DNA of 64,000 nucleotides, taken from positions 1-64,000 of the forward strand of contig JALOBT010000005.1 of NCBI GenBank assembly GCA_023228125.1, read 5' to 3'. Shown here piece after piece: positions 1 to 7,477 of this stretch (the stretch's first letter is position 1; every line of letters starts with the position of its first letter). The translations under genes were made by a program, and so were the position numbers. Under the pieces are notes generated by a model. That model did not search any database. It was not told the origin of the DNA and saw nothing but the letters and a program-made list of their open reading frames with translations. Source of the DNA: Candidatus Cloacimonadota bacterium (GTDB taxonomy: Bacteria > Cloacimonadota > Cloacimonadia > Cloacimonadales > Cloacimonadaceae).

Positions 1-28
1 ATCATCAAGACATCCAAAGGAGAAGAAG

Positions 29-118
29 AATTAATGTAGAATGTAGAATTTAAAATGTAGAATTATTGGAGGATCTGAGCTTAATTCTACATTCTACATC
101 ATAAATTCTACATTAATT
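29..118. repeat. Imperfect inverted repeat built from TGTAGAAT units
   Basis: The arms at 29-65 and 82-118 are near-complementary over about 37 bases and are made of repeated TGTAGAATT / AATTCTACA words, with a 16-base spacer. The right arm covers the TAA stop codon of the racemase gene (113-115). A transcript of the minus strand would fold into a long AU-rich hairpin just past that gene. It could act as a 3' end structure, or be a dispersed repeat; there is no U-tract typical of an intrinsic terminator. Confidence 0.6.
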
Positions 119-1198
119 AATGATCTCTTTTTCCACAAATCGTGAATACATCAATTTCGCCACCGCCATATATTTGAGGCGGAATTTGATCGTATCGCCT
201 GTCTTATAGCCGCGGGGATTATCTCCCAGATCATACACCGTGAGGTCGCTGCTATTGCCAAAGAAATACATCTCGGGGTCTTCCGGAATCAGGTGTTCGG
301 CATCTACATCCAAGACACCAAAATCCATGATAGCTCTGTAACTGGTGTTCTCGTTATCATCTAAAGTATCTTCCGCTGTATTGCCTATCGCAGCATCGCT
401 GATGATTCCGTCTGGCTGATTTGCCTTTTTGTACAGCTCCACAATGCTTGCCTCAAAGGTAAAAGCACCGGTATTCAGGCCAAGGATGGGTTTGTTTTGC
501 AAGGGAGAAGTACCCAAAAAGGCCGCTTCTCCGATGCGGAAATGATTGATCCCCTTAGGGACTTTGCCCCGCTCCATGATAGGCATGGTGATGCTGGTGG
601 CTCCAGAGACCAATTCTATGCTGCGCTTGAACTTAGCTTCGATGATCTGTTCAAAAAGGACCAGTTGGATCAGCTTGTCGTAAGTAGGCTGAATGCCATA
701 CATGCAGCCCAGATTGGTGCCGATCCCGATCACTTGCAGCTTCGGTAATTTGAAAATCTTGTTATAAAATTCGATCAAGCCCTCGCGTTTGATGCCTTCC
801 CGCAATTCTCCCATTTCCACCATCACGATGATCTGATGCATTTTATCCTGCTTCACTGCCTCGCCACTGAGAGCTTTGATGGTTGCTATCGTGCTGTTTA
901 GAGAGATATCCGCATACTTTACGATCTCAGCCACGTTTTTTATGGACGGTGGCTTGATATACATGGTTCGAAGCGTGGGATTCAGCTCTTTGATCAGGCG
1001 CAGGGATTTCCATTGAGAGACAGCAATCGAATGTGTCCCCAGCACGGCCGGATGTTGTAAGATCTTGGCCAATACCGCTTTATCCGTGCCCAATACTTTT
1101 ACGACCAGAGACCATTCCTTTTCATGCTTGCGCATAAAGGCGGTGATCGTCTCGATATTTTCAATGAGGCGATCAACATGAACTTTCAGACGTGCCAT
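113..1198 (-). CDS. Alanine racemase N-terminal-domain PLP enzyme (ornithine/alanine racemase-like)
   Basis: A 361-residue protein of the fold-III alanine racemase type. The motif VVKVLG near residue 34 carries the likely PLP-binding lysine, and GIGTNLGCMYG in the middle resembles the phosphate-binding loop of ornithine-racemase-like proteins. The family racemises amino acids such as ornithine or alanine in the cytoplasm; the substrate here is not determinable. The frame stays open to a TTG at 1216, but ATG 1198 lies two bases after the stop of the upstream acetyltransferase gene and is preceded by AAGAAGAG, so that start is chosen. The two genes look co-transcribed. Confidence 0.75.
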   Translation of the reverse strand: MARLKVHVDRLIENIETITAFMRKHEKEWSLVVKVLGTDKAVLAKILQHPAVLGTHSIAVSQWKSLRLIKELNPTLRTMYIKPPSIKNVAEIVKYADISLNSTIATIKALSGEAVKQDKMHQIIVMVEMGELREGIKREGLIEFYNKIFKLPKLQVIGIGTNLGCMYGIQPTYDKLIQLVLFEQIIEAKFKRSIELVSGATSITMPIMERGKVPKGINHFRIGEAAFLGTSPLQNKPILGLNTGAFTFEASIVELYKKANQPDGIISDAAIGNTAEDTLDDNENTSYRAIMDFGVLDVDAEHLIPEDPEMYFFGNSSDLTVYDLGDNPRGYKTGDTIKFRLKYMAVAKLMYSRFVEKEIIN

Positions 1199-1200
1199 CT

Positions 1201-1647
1201 TCAGCTCTTCTTCCAACGCATCTCAGCGTATTTTGTGGTGAATCCCAGGCGTTCGTACAGGCTTATGGCCGGATTGTCCGGCTCCACATGCAGGGCAATA
1301 TCGCCATCCGCCACTGCAAAGGTTTTCTCGAGCAGCTTACCGCCTATTCCCTGTCCACGCCTGCTGGCATCCACCGCGATATAGACCAGATAATACTCCG
1401 GGATGAATTCAGACATACCAGTATAGGTCATCACCACGGCTCCCACCAAGAGTTCATCATCCAGAGCCAGAAGGATGTATCCGCCGCGTCCGATATCCTC
1501 GCTGAAGACATAATCAAGCGCTTTCTCTATGGCAGATTTGCTGTCCCGAAAGCGATTAAGATGGGTATGAAGAAAGTCTATCAACGCAGTTTTTGCGACT
1601 ACTTGCTCAAGCTGTTCCAGATTCTTGTAATGTTCAATTTTTAGCAT
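1201..1647 (-). CDS. GNAT family N-acetyltransferase
   Basis: 148 residues with a GNAT acetyl-CoA binding signature: a beta strand (YLVYIAVDASRR), the RGQGIGGKLLEK loop matching the (Q/R)xxGxG/A pyrophosphate-binding motif, and a C-terminal NPAISLYERLGF segment. It probably transfers an acetyl group to an amine on a small molecule or protein; the substrate is unknown. It is the first gene of a pair with the PLP racemase, only two bases apart. A -35/-10 like pair lies about 65 bases upstream. The length is normal for a RimI-like single domain enzyme. Confidence 0.8.
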   Translation of the reverse strand: MLKIEHYKNLEQLEQVVAKTALIDFLHTHLNRFRDSKSAIEKALDYVFSEDIGRGGYILLALDDELLVGAVVMTYTGMSEFIPEYYLVYIAVDASRRGQGIGGKLLEKTFAVADGDIALHVEPDNPAISLYERLGFTTKYAEMRWKKS

Positions 1648-1711
1648 TTGCTAACTCCTTAGCATGTTTCGTTTATCTCGTCTATTTTTTATTAAAGATG
1701 CGATATGTATC

Positions 1712-1739
1712 TAAATATCAGGGATATAAGCCATGTCAA
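1712..1739 (-). promoter_or_regulatory. Putative sigma-70 promoter for the GNAT-racemase pair
   Basis: On the minus strand, TTGACA (1739-1734) is followed after 16 bases by TATTTA (1717-1712). It lies 65 bases before the GNAT start. Perfect -35, moderate -10. Confidence 0.4.
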
Positions 1740-1941
1740 GCTTTTTTTGTCTGAATTTGAATTTTGAGCCTGGGAGACTACAAAGTCTCGCCCATTTTAG
1801 CAAATGCACATCACCTGTCACAGTGCTTGTATGGGTCTATGAGGCAGAAAGATACCCGCAGTTTATGGATAAAGCAGGATATCTTTATCTATCTGGAAAC
1901 TATGAGTTGGACGTTACGCCAACAGTTGAGACGTGACTCAT

Positions 1942-2706
1942 TCAGGCATTTAGCTTCGAGATGTACTGGTCTTTGCAACTCCATAGAAAGGGTTCAACCT
2001 CATAGTTTGCTAATGCTTCTATGACTGGGTTACTTAATGTGTTTGCATCATTTAGGATGGCATAGAGGATTGAATTTTCAGGACGGATAAGCTGTGTATC
2101 CTGCCAGGAAAAGATCAGGTTCTGGATTTGAGGTTTATCAGGATTATTCATTGCTTTGATAATGCGTTCCGGGGATAGATGGGATTTTGGGATTACAAAA
2201 TCATAATTATGCTGAAACCCACTTTTCCCCGCAAAATTAACTTTGGGCGTGTAGCGGATTTCGTTTTCATCCATCCAAGCTTGAACATCTTCCAGAAACA
2301 GGCTTGTTACAACTGCAGAGGCAGTATAGAAAATGTCGTTCACAGCAAGTATTGCCTGAATTAGGTTATGCTTCATCTGAGGAAAACGAGATTCATTGGT
2401 TAAGATGGATAGCTCACTATTTAGATTCTTCACTCCAAAGCCATTAAGAGTTTGGAATAATATTGCTTTTCGCTTCTCTGTATTTATCTCACAGCCTGAT
2501 GTTTCAAGATCATTAATCGTATAGCCATCATCGGTAAGGATAAAGCCGTTGTTATGTTTTTTTACGTATATCTGTATCTGATCGTTATGTCTATCTAAAA
2601 AGGGCGTAGTAATTTCCACATGATCATTCACTGCCCGCAATGCGGTCTTATCCTTTAGCCATGTAGAGTATTGGTTAACCAGGTTTTTCACTTCAATTAA
2701 GCTCAT
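1942..2706 (-). CDS. DUF1828/DUF1829 domain protein
   Basis: 254 residues. The N-terminal half has the DUF1828 look: an alpha segment, then VEITTPFLDRHNDQIQIYV and GFILTDDGYTINDLE. The C-terminal half (about 100-250), with a conserved aromatic/charged pattern including HNYDFVIPKS, matches DUF1829. The biochemical function is not established. The ATG at 2706 overlaps the stop of the upstream frameshifted gene as ATGA, so the two are translationally coupled. Such pairs occur in accessory regions, which suggests a defence or toxin-antitoxin-like role, but that is inference. Next to it lie repeats and the broken partner, consistent with a decaying accessory module. Confidence 0.7.
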   Translation of the reverse strand: MSLIEVKNLVNQYSTWLKDKTALRAVNDHVEITTPFLDRHNDQIQIYVKKHNNGFILTDDGYTINDLETSGCEINTEKRKAILFQTLNGFGVKNLNSELSILTNESRFPQMKHNLIQAILAVNDIFYTASAVVTSLFLEDVQAWMDENEIRYTPKVNFAGKSGFQHNYDFVIPKSHLSPERIIKAMNNPDKPQIQNLIFSWQDTQLIRPENSILYAILNDANTLSNPVIEALANYEVEPFLWSCKDQYISKLNA

Positions 2707-3145
2707 ATTACACCTCCGCTAAAAATTGGGCTATCGATAACATTATTGTAGAGCATAAACTCATCAAGAACTTGTAGAAGATTCTCTGTTTTTGAGAAAG
2801 CATCCGGTAGAGGATAAGCCCATTTATCGCCATATCCTTCTTTATATTTATGGATATGTGGGCAATCTACTATTGAACCATCTGGATTTGTATGAGGAGG
2901 CCAGCTATATCCAGCCGATTAAGAATAATAATTTTATGATAACGGGATTGATAAGTAGCTTTTTTAATTTCGATCTTGCCACGTGATATATCAAGGATAA
3001 AACGCTCCCTGCCATCAGTAGATTGCAGATTGATACTCACATTTTCGCCAGGAAGTGGGAAATCATGCGTATGATCGTCCGAACGCGCTTTAGGCATCTG
3101 GAACAAGCTATCTGCTTCTGCTTGTGAAATTATAATCTCAGCCAT
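2703..3145 (-). pseudogene. DUF6978-like protein, interrupted by a one-base frameshift
   Basis: The first frame from ATG 3145 gives 91 residues (MAEIIISQAEADSLF..., ending in unrelated LLIQIQMVQ). Translating on in the next frame from about 2900 gives protein-like sequence: PPHTNPDGS, then CPHIHKYKEGYGDKW and AYPLPDAFSK, ending at TGA 2703 inside the ATGA that starts the DUF1828 gene. Adding one C in CTGGCCTC (minus strand 2904-2897) joins the halves into a 147-residue protein with DIAGPPHTNPDG across the join. The combined product resembles DUF6978-type partners of DUF1828 proteins. It is either a real recent mutation, a sequencing error, or, less likely, programmed frameshifting. Confidence 0.7.
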
Positions 3146-3303
3146 CTTTCCTCTTTCATATTCTTTAACTAAAGTATTAGTTTCAAGACTTGAGTATTAT
3201 GTCAAGTAAAAGATAACGCAGTATTCTGGATGGGGGTTTCAAGACCGCTCAAAACAGCGAACAACATTAGGCTGTTTCCCCTGTAGTCTGAGAGAAAAGC
3301 AGG

Positions 3304-3405
3304 TCAAGATCTTTCCAGGCGAGCTTTTCTTGACAAGTTTAGCAGATATTTAGCTTGGTCATCTAGCAAATCATCACGAAGAATATACTTGCCTTTATCG
3401 ATCAT
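3304..3405 (-). pseudogene. 33-codon protein-like fragment
   Basis: ATG 3405 to TGA 3304 encodes a short charged peptide (starts MIDKGKYILRDDLLDDQ, ends SRKARLERS) with natural-looking codon use and helical pattern, preceded by an in-frame stop. It sits in a repeat-rich stretch without complete genes and may be the tail of a lost mobile-element or accessory protein. It could equally be chance. Confidence 0.25.
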
Positions 3406-3482
3406 TTCTTTTTACAAAAGAGAGTATGCCAGATGCACCTTAGAAAAACTGGGCTAAGTGCTTGGAGAATAATCGAAACTCC

Positions 3483-3494
3483 TTGCACAGTCTC
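3483..3494. mobile_element. Detached right end of an IS-derived element
   Basis: TTGCACAGTCTC here, with the preceding AATAATCGAAACTCC, matches the right end of the 32.5-33.4 kb element (AATAATCGAAACTTG then TTGAACAGTCTC). It lies 45 bases before the left end of element copy 1, so parts of two elements abut. Confidence 0.5.
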
Positions 3495-3539
3495 CTTTTT
3501 ATCATAAGCTAATTTTACTCTTTCATCCCCTGGATTGCC

Positions 3540-4125
3540 GAGACTGTTCAATTCCTCTCCCCAAGTCATGCCACTTTCTTATGCACTTTAAGCTGAATAA
3601 GTGGCCAAAGCCTATTCCAATCCGTATTATCCAGGCCTAATACCTGCAAAGCGAGAACGGGGCGCTATTTTAGACAAGTCCTGAATATGAATGATGATGA
3701 TAGAATACAGATCGGGCGGATCGAGAGGATTTGTTGGATTAAAAAGCTAGGGGTTTTGGGCGAAAACCCAAGCCCTGCATATGTGGTTGTAGGGGTTTTG
3801 GGCGAAAACCCAAGTCCTGAATATGAATGATGATGATGATCTAATACAGATCGCGCGGATCGTGTGAGTCTTGGAGTTCAAAGTTCCTAAGATAACTATC
3901 GATTTACCATAAGTTTAGCGGCACTTTGGACTTCAAGCGGCAAAGAGAGTCTTTTTCATCCGGATAAACCAGCATTCTTGGGTTCTCCTTGCTCATTTGA
4001 GCCACTTGATCACATGTCTATCTAGCCTTAATCAAGCGTTAATTCTTAACGCTTGATTAAGGCTAGATAAAGACATGATCGACGCTTTGGAGAGAGGGAG
4101 AAAGGATCAAATACATATAGGATTT
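3540..4125 (-). mobile_element. IS-derived composite repeat, copy 1 (lacks its own right end)
   Basis: It begins with GAGACTGTTCAA (3540-3551), the terminal repeat seen at both ends of copy 2. Just inside, the minus strand encodes a transposase-like tail, LDNTDWNRLWPLIQLKV, ending about 30 bases from the end, as expected for the 3' end of an insertion-sequence gene; the rest of the gene is gone. The body holds GGTTTTGGGCGAAAACCC units, one copy of a segment starting TTGGAGTTCAA, and the long hairpin at 4008-4080. The last shared base with copies 2 and 3 is near 4125. About 240 bases of gene-free sequence follow before the hairpin at 4336. Confidence 0.65.
4008..4080. repeat. Long hairpin of the composite repeat, copy 1
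   Basis: Arms 4008-4042 and 4046-4080, loop TTC. The inner 24 bases pair perfectly and the outer part is imperfect. The arm includes CTAGCCTTAATCAAGCG. See copies at 33142-33214 and 55838-55916. Confidence 0.85.
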
Positions 4126-4335
4126 GCTATCTATCTCGACTGAAACACACATTTTCGCTACGGACAATGAAAGGCCTTGGAGTTCAATCCGGCTTCGATT
4201 ATTTTAGTGTTAGCGTTAATAACGGCCGGAATGGACTTCAACAGCCGTCGGCTACGTTTTCATAAGCTCGTACAAGATATCAAGTGAAATTTCAAATCGT
4301 ATCACCGCACTATTAATTGTGATTTACGCTGTATT

Positions 4336-4401
4336 GGCGGACTCCGTTCCGCCGACAGAGCGAGTTTGAAGCTTGATGGTGTCGGCGGAACGGAGTCCGC
4401 C
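4336..4401. repeat. 21-bp perfect inverted repeat after the cyclic-nucleotide-binding gene
   Basis: Arms 4336-4356 and 4381-4401 pair without mismatch; core GGCGGACTCCGTTCCGCC, 24-base loop. The repeat begins six bases past the TAG stop at 4408-4410. A related copy covers the stop codon of the barrel gene at 46.7 kb. No U-tract follows on the minus strand, so it is a REP-like 3' structure rather than a clear intrinsic terminator. Confidence 0.75.
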
Positions 4402-4407
4402 ACTACG

Positions 4408-4905
4408 CTAATTCTGCACGGCGATATACAGAGCCGTGGCCAGTTTTACCAGATTCTCATCGGTGGTATTCAGTCTTTCGCTGAGTACTTGGGCGATGTT
4501 TTTCATGATGTAGTAGGCAGCTTTGTGGTTTTCTTGGGCAAAGCGGTCAAAATCCTGTTTACTGAGGGTATAAAGCTGGCAATCCACGCTGGCGATTACA
4601 TTGGCATTGCGGGGGGCCTGGCCCAGGATGCCGTTTTCGCCAAAGGTAGGCAGGAGGTCTGCGGAGAGGGTGGCCAGCACCTTCTGGGTGGAGGCAATAT
4701 CCTCGTCGAAGCCCTTTACCAGGTCTTTTGTTACACGCACTTTCCCTTTCACCAGGATGAAGGTTTGCTCGCCCTTTGTTTCTTCTTTCAGCACATAAGA
4801 GCCTTTGACAAAATTCACCACTTTCAGATAGGGCATGAGCGAGCTGAGCTCATCTTCCCCAAGACCATCAAAGATCCGGATTTTCTTCAGAGTTTCGATT
4901 TTCAT
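4408..4905 (-). CDS. Cyclic-nucleotide-binding domain protein
   Basis: 165 residues matching a single CAP_ED domain: opening MKIETLKKIRIFDGLGEDEL, the GSYVLKEETKGEQTFILVKGKVRV beta-roll strands, and the phosphate-binding cassette FGENGILGQAPRNANVIA (residues about 95-112). There is no helix-turn-helix, so it is a ligand sensor rather than a DNA-binding regulator. It starts at ATG 4905 after GGAGGAATT and lies 11 bases after the potassium channel gene. Placement suggests it could gate or sense for that channel; the ligand (cAMP, cGMP or other) is unknown. The window also encodes a CHASE2 cyclase at 38.5 kb. Confidence 0.85.
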   Translation of the reverse strand: MKIETLKKIRIFDGLGEDELSSLMPYLKVVNFVKGSYVLKEETKGEQTFILVKGKVRVTKDLVKGFDEDIASTQKVLATLSADLLPTFGENGILGQAPRNANVIASVDCQLYTLSKQDFDRFAQENHKAAYYIMKNIAQVLSERLNTTDENLVKLATALYIAVQN

Positions 4906-4916
4906 AATAATTCCTC

Positions 4917-6101
4917 CTACCGCAGGATTATGGCCTGATCGCTATCCTGAATAATGCTCTGCCGGGGAGGATTGAAGCGGATGCTGCTTTTATTCTCGGT
5001 AAAGAATTTTTGGGATTTGCTTAAGGTGGTCTTGATAAACTGATCTATGGCAGAGGAATTGTCATCAAAGATAGTATCCAGCTCCAGCTCCGGCTCCCGG
5101 GTCATAAGGCCGATCATAATGTGCCCTTCTTCCTGATAAATATGATCGTAGAGCTCGCCGTATTCTTTGCCGTAGAACTCATCAGTAATCTTGCAAGTGC
5201 AGATTTTGGATTCTGCATTTTTCACCAATTGGGTGTAAATGCTCAGATTATTCGGATCCGCGATGTTTTCGGCCAGCATATATCCTCCCAGATCGTCCCA
5301 GATAAAGACTTTGTTGATGCCGATGCGTTGCAGCATCTGCTTGTTTTCATGATTGCTAAGCTGCACGGTAATCTTATCTTTTTTGGCCAAAAAGTGGATG
5401 GCATTTGCCACAATGATGCTGCGATCATCGGCGATAGAGCCTTGCAGAGAGTGGTCTGCCAGGATGATCACCTGGGCTGCGTTTGATACGGCTGCGCGCC
5501 TTAGCGCATCTTCCTGAGTGGGCTCTCCCCTCACAAAACTAATGGCCAAAGAGGGATATTGGCTTTCGATGGACTCAAAGAATTCCGGAGTCTCGTTCAT
5601 GAGCAGACAGACCTCGGTAGATTCCATTTTCTTATCGATCAGAGCCTTTAAAAAATAATGTGCGGTATTGTTCCAACCGCAGAGCACCACATGATTGTGC
5701 ATTCTTACCTGTTTCAAACCTTTAGCTCCTTTGAGCCTATCCTCCACAAAGAGGGAGGCAATCAGCCCTGTAAACACCGATAATGAAGCAAAACCGATGA
5801 CGATTAGGATCATACCCACTAGCCTTCCGAAGAAAGTGACGGGAAATTTATCTCCATAGCCCACAGTGGCAATGGTTACGATAGCCCACCAGATGCCATC
5901 CCAGAAGGATTCGATGGTATTTTCGGTGTTACCATTGCTTTCCAGCAACCAAGTAAACAGTGCTGAGAGCAAAAGCAACACGGCGATAAAGATGCACACC
6001 AGCAAAAAGCGCAGGATTAATTTCTGGTTTTCGGCGCTCAGGTTATAGTACAGTGCCTTTTTACGTAGTTTCCGTAAGAGCGGATTTGTGCCTTTTCCCA
6101 T
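4917..6101 (-). CDS. Two-transmembrane potassium channel with RCK (TrkA_N) domain
   Basis: 394 residues. A first membrane helix at about 31-53, the potassium selectivity filter TVGYGD at 79-84, and a second helix near 92-115 define a Kch/MthK-type pore. The cytoplasmic part starts with HNHVVLCGWNNTA, a Rossmann nucleotide-binding motif of RCK domains, and carries about 250 residues for ligand or nucleotide gating. It is an inner-membrane protein conducting K+. The gene follows the DUF445-like gene by 15 bases and precedes the cyclic-nucleotide-binding gene by 11. The same operon encodes a TrkH/TrkA uptake system. Confidence 0.9.
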   Translation of the reverse strand: MGKGTNPLLRKLRKKALYYNLSAENQKLILRFLLVCIFIAVLLLLSALFTWLLESNGNTENTIESFWDGIWWAIVTIATVGYGDKFPVTFFGRLVGMILIVIGFASLSVFTGLIASLFVEDRLKGAKGLKQVRMHNHVVLCGWNNTAHYFLKALIDKKMESTEVCLLMNETPEFFESIESQYPSLAISFVRGEPTQEDALRRAAVSNAAQVIILADHSLQGSIADDRSIIVANAIHFLAKKDKITVQLSNHENKQMLQRIGINKVFIWDDLGGYMLAENIADPNNLSIYTQLVKNAESKICTCKITDEFYGKEYGELYDHIYQEEGHIMIGLMTREPELELDTIFDDNSSAIDQFIKTTLSKSQKFFTENKSSIRFNPPRQSIIQDSDQAIILR

Positions 6102-6116
6102 CTTCTACTGCTATTT

Positions 6117-6695
6117 TCACCCGATAATCAGATACAGGATCATATTTTCCAGGCCGATGATGAGATTGATCGCCAGGAAGAAATAGATCAGATACTTATG
6201 CACATATAGGTTGTAGTATTTGCGGAAGAAATCAAGGGAAAACTGTTCGTCAAAATCATCGATGCGATGCTCTACGCGAAGCTGTTCCGCCAGGCGAGGG
6301 ATGGTCTTGCGCAAAAGCTTGGAAGCCATACCGGTGAAGGCATCCACGATCTTTTTCCTGATTCCGGCTTTGAGCTTGGCCGGCATAAAACGCCAAGCGT
6401 CCACAAATTCTGTCTTTTCCCAAATAAAATCGTGCACCAGCTTTTCCCATTTGGCCAGATATCCATATTTATCCTTGGAATCTTCCGCCTGCTTGAGATA
6501 GTCATGCAAAAGGAACCTGGCTTTGTTAAATAACCAATCCCGTTTGCTCACGATAAGGCCTGGGGTGAGCCAGACTTTTTTGCCAAAGATGAAACGTGCT
6601 CTGGAATTGAAAAGCAACCATTTCACAAATTCTACCACGAGTAATCCCATGGCTAAGTTCAACACGATAAAGAGTAATGATTTTAAAAAGAGCAT
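6117..6695 (-). CDS. DUF445-like membrane protein
   Basis: 192 residues from ATG 6695, which overlaps the upstream TAA as TAATG; the longer open frame upstream is only the reverse reading of the glycine-rich tail of the TPM gene. An N-terminal membrane helix (LLFIVLNLAMGLLVVEF) is followed by WLTPGLIVSKRDWL, a central amphipathic helical region, and a C-terminal helix (YLIYFFLAINLIIGL). The TPG motif and terminal hydrophobic hairpin resemble DUF445 proteins, though this one is short. Function is unknown. Translational coupling to the TPM gene suggests a joint envelope role. Confidence 0.6.
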   Translation of the reverse strand: MLFLKSLLFIVLNLAMGLLVVEFVKWLLFNSRARFIFGKKVWLTPGLIVSKRDWLFNKARFLLHDYLKQAEDSKDKYGYLAKWEKLVHDFIWEKTEFVDAWRFMPAKLKAGIRKKIVDAFTGMASKLLRKTIPRLAEQLRVEHRIDDFDEQFSLDFFRKYYNLYVHKYLIYFFLAINLIIGLENMILYLIIG

Positions 6696-7477
6696 TAAAA
6701 ACCTCCTCCTGCTCCGCCGCCACCTGAGCGACCTCCACCAAAGCCACCAAAGCCGCCAAATCCGCCTGATGAACCACCGCCAAAGCCGCCACTTGAACTG
6801 CCACCCCAAGAGCCCCCACTGCCACCGCGGCTAAAGATCAGGAACCATAAGAGGACGTTGAGTATCTTACCCTTTGTCACGATCATCAGGATGATGAAGA
6901 TCACAAAGACAATCAATCCACTAATAGGTGAAGCTTGGTTGGGTTGGTGCTGACGCTGTGAGTAATCAGACATTCCAGTGAGCGTAACTCCCTTTTCCTG
7001 GGCAATCTTGGAAAGCAACATCAGGCTACCTTGCGTTAAAGCGGTATCCCAATCTTCCGAGCCCCTGGAAAGGTAGCTCACCATTTCTTGATAAACCTGA
7101 AAGGCATCGGCGTCTGGGATATATCCTTCGGCGCCGTAGCCCACTTCTATTCTTAATTTACGTTCTTTCTGGGCGATGAAGACCAATACCCCTTCATTCC
7201 GCTTTGAGCCTATTCCCCATTCTTTGTATAGACGCCCGCCAAAACTCTTTTCATCCTCATCACCGAGCTCAGAAAAGGTCGCTACGGCATAATCCACTCC
7301 GGTTTTCTCTCTCAGCTCGATAGCCCAGTCGTTGATTCTGGTTTTGTTTTCCTCAGACATGAGTCCGGCAAAGTCATTCACAAAGCCTTGCGACTTTGGG
7401 ATTTCGATCTTTTCGGCCTGGACAGACAAGCTGAACAGCAAGAGCAAGAGGAGCAGCAGGAACTGTCTATACTTCAT
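6695..7477 (-). CDS. TPM domain membrane protein with glycine-rich tail (YgcG-like)
   Basis: 260 residues: signal peptide (QFLLLLLLLLFSLSVQA), a TPM domain at about 28-160 with the usual FVNDFAGLMSEE opening and RIEVGYGAEGYIPDADAF core, one membrane helix near 188-208, and a glycine/serine-rich C-terminus. Family members are exported, membrane-anchored proteins proposed to help assemble or repair membrane complexes; the exact role is unsettled. The gene overlaps ribBA upstream by 11 bases and the DUF445-like gene downstream by one. The low-complexity tail generates misleading open frames on both strands. Confidence 0.85.
   Translation of the reverse strand: MKYRQFLLLLLLLLFSLSVQAEKIEIPKSQGFVNDFAGLMSEENKTRINDWAIELREKTGVDYAVATFSELGDEDEKSFGGRLYKEWGIGSKRNEGVLVFIAQKERKLRIEVGYGAEGYIPDADAFQVYQEMVSYLSRGSEDWDTALTQGSLMLLSKIAQEKGVTLTGMSDYSQRQHQPNQASPISGLIVFVIFIILMIVTKGKILNVLLWFLIFSRGGSGGSWGGSSSGGFGGGSSGGFGGFGGFGGGRSGGGGAGGGF

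Noticed and set aside
6526..6834. Overlapping frames on both strands at the glycine-rich region
   Set aside because: They are other-frame readings of the TPM protein's Gly/Ser tail (Trp/Arg-rich or Ala/Val-rich low-complexity text).
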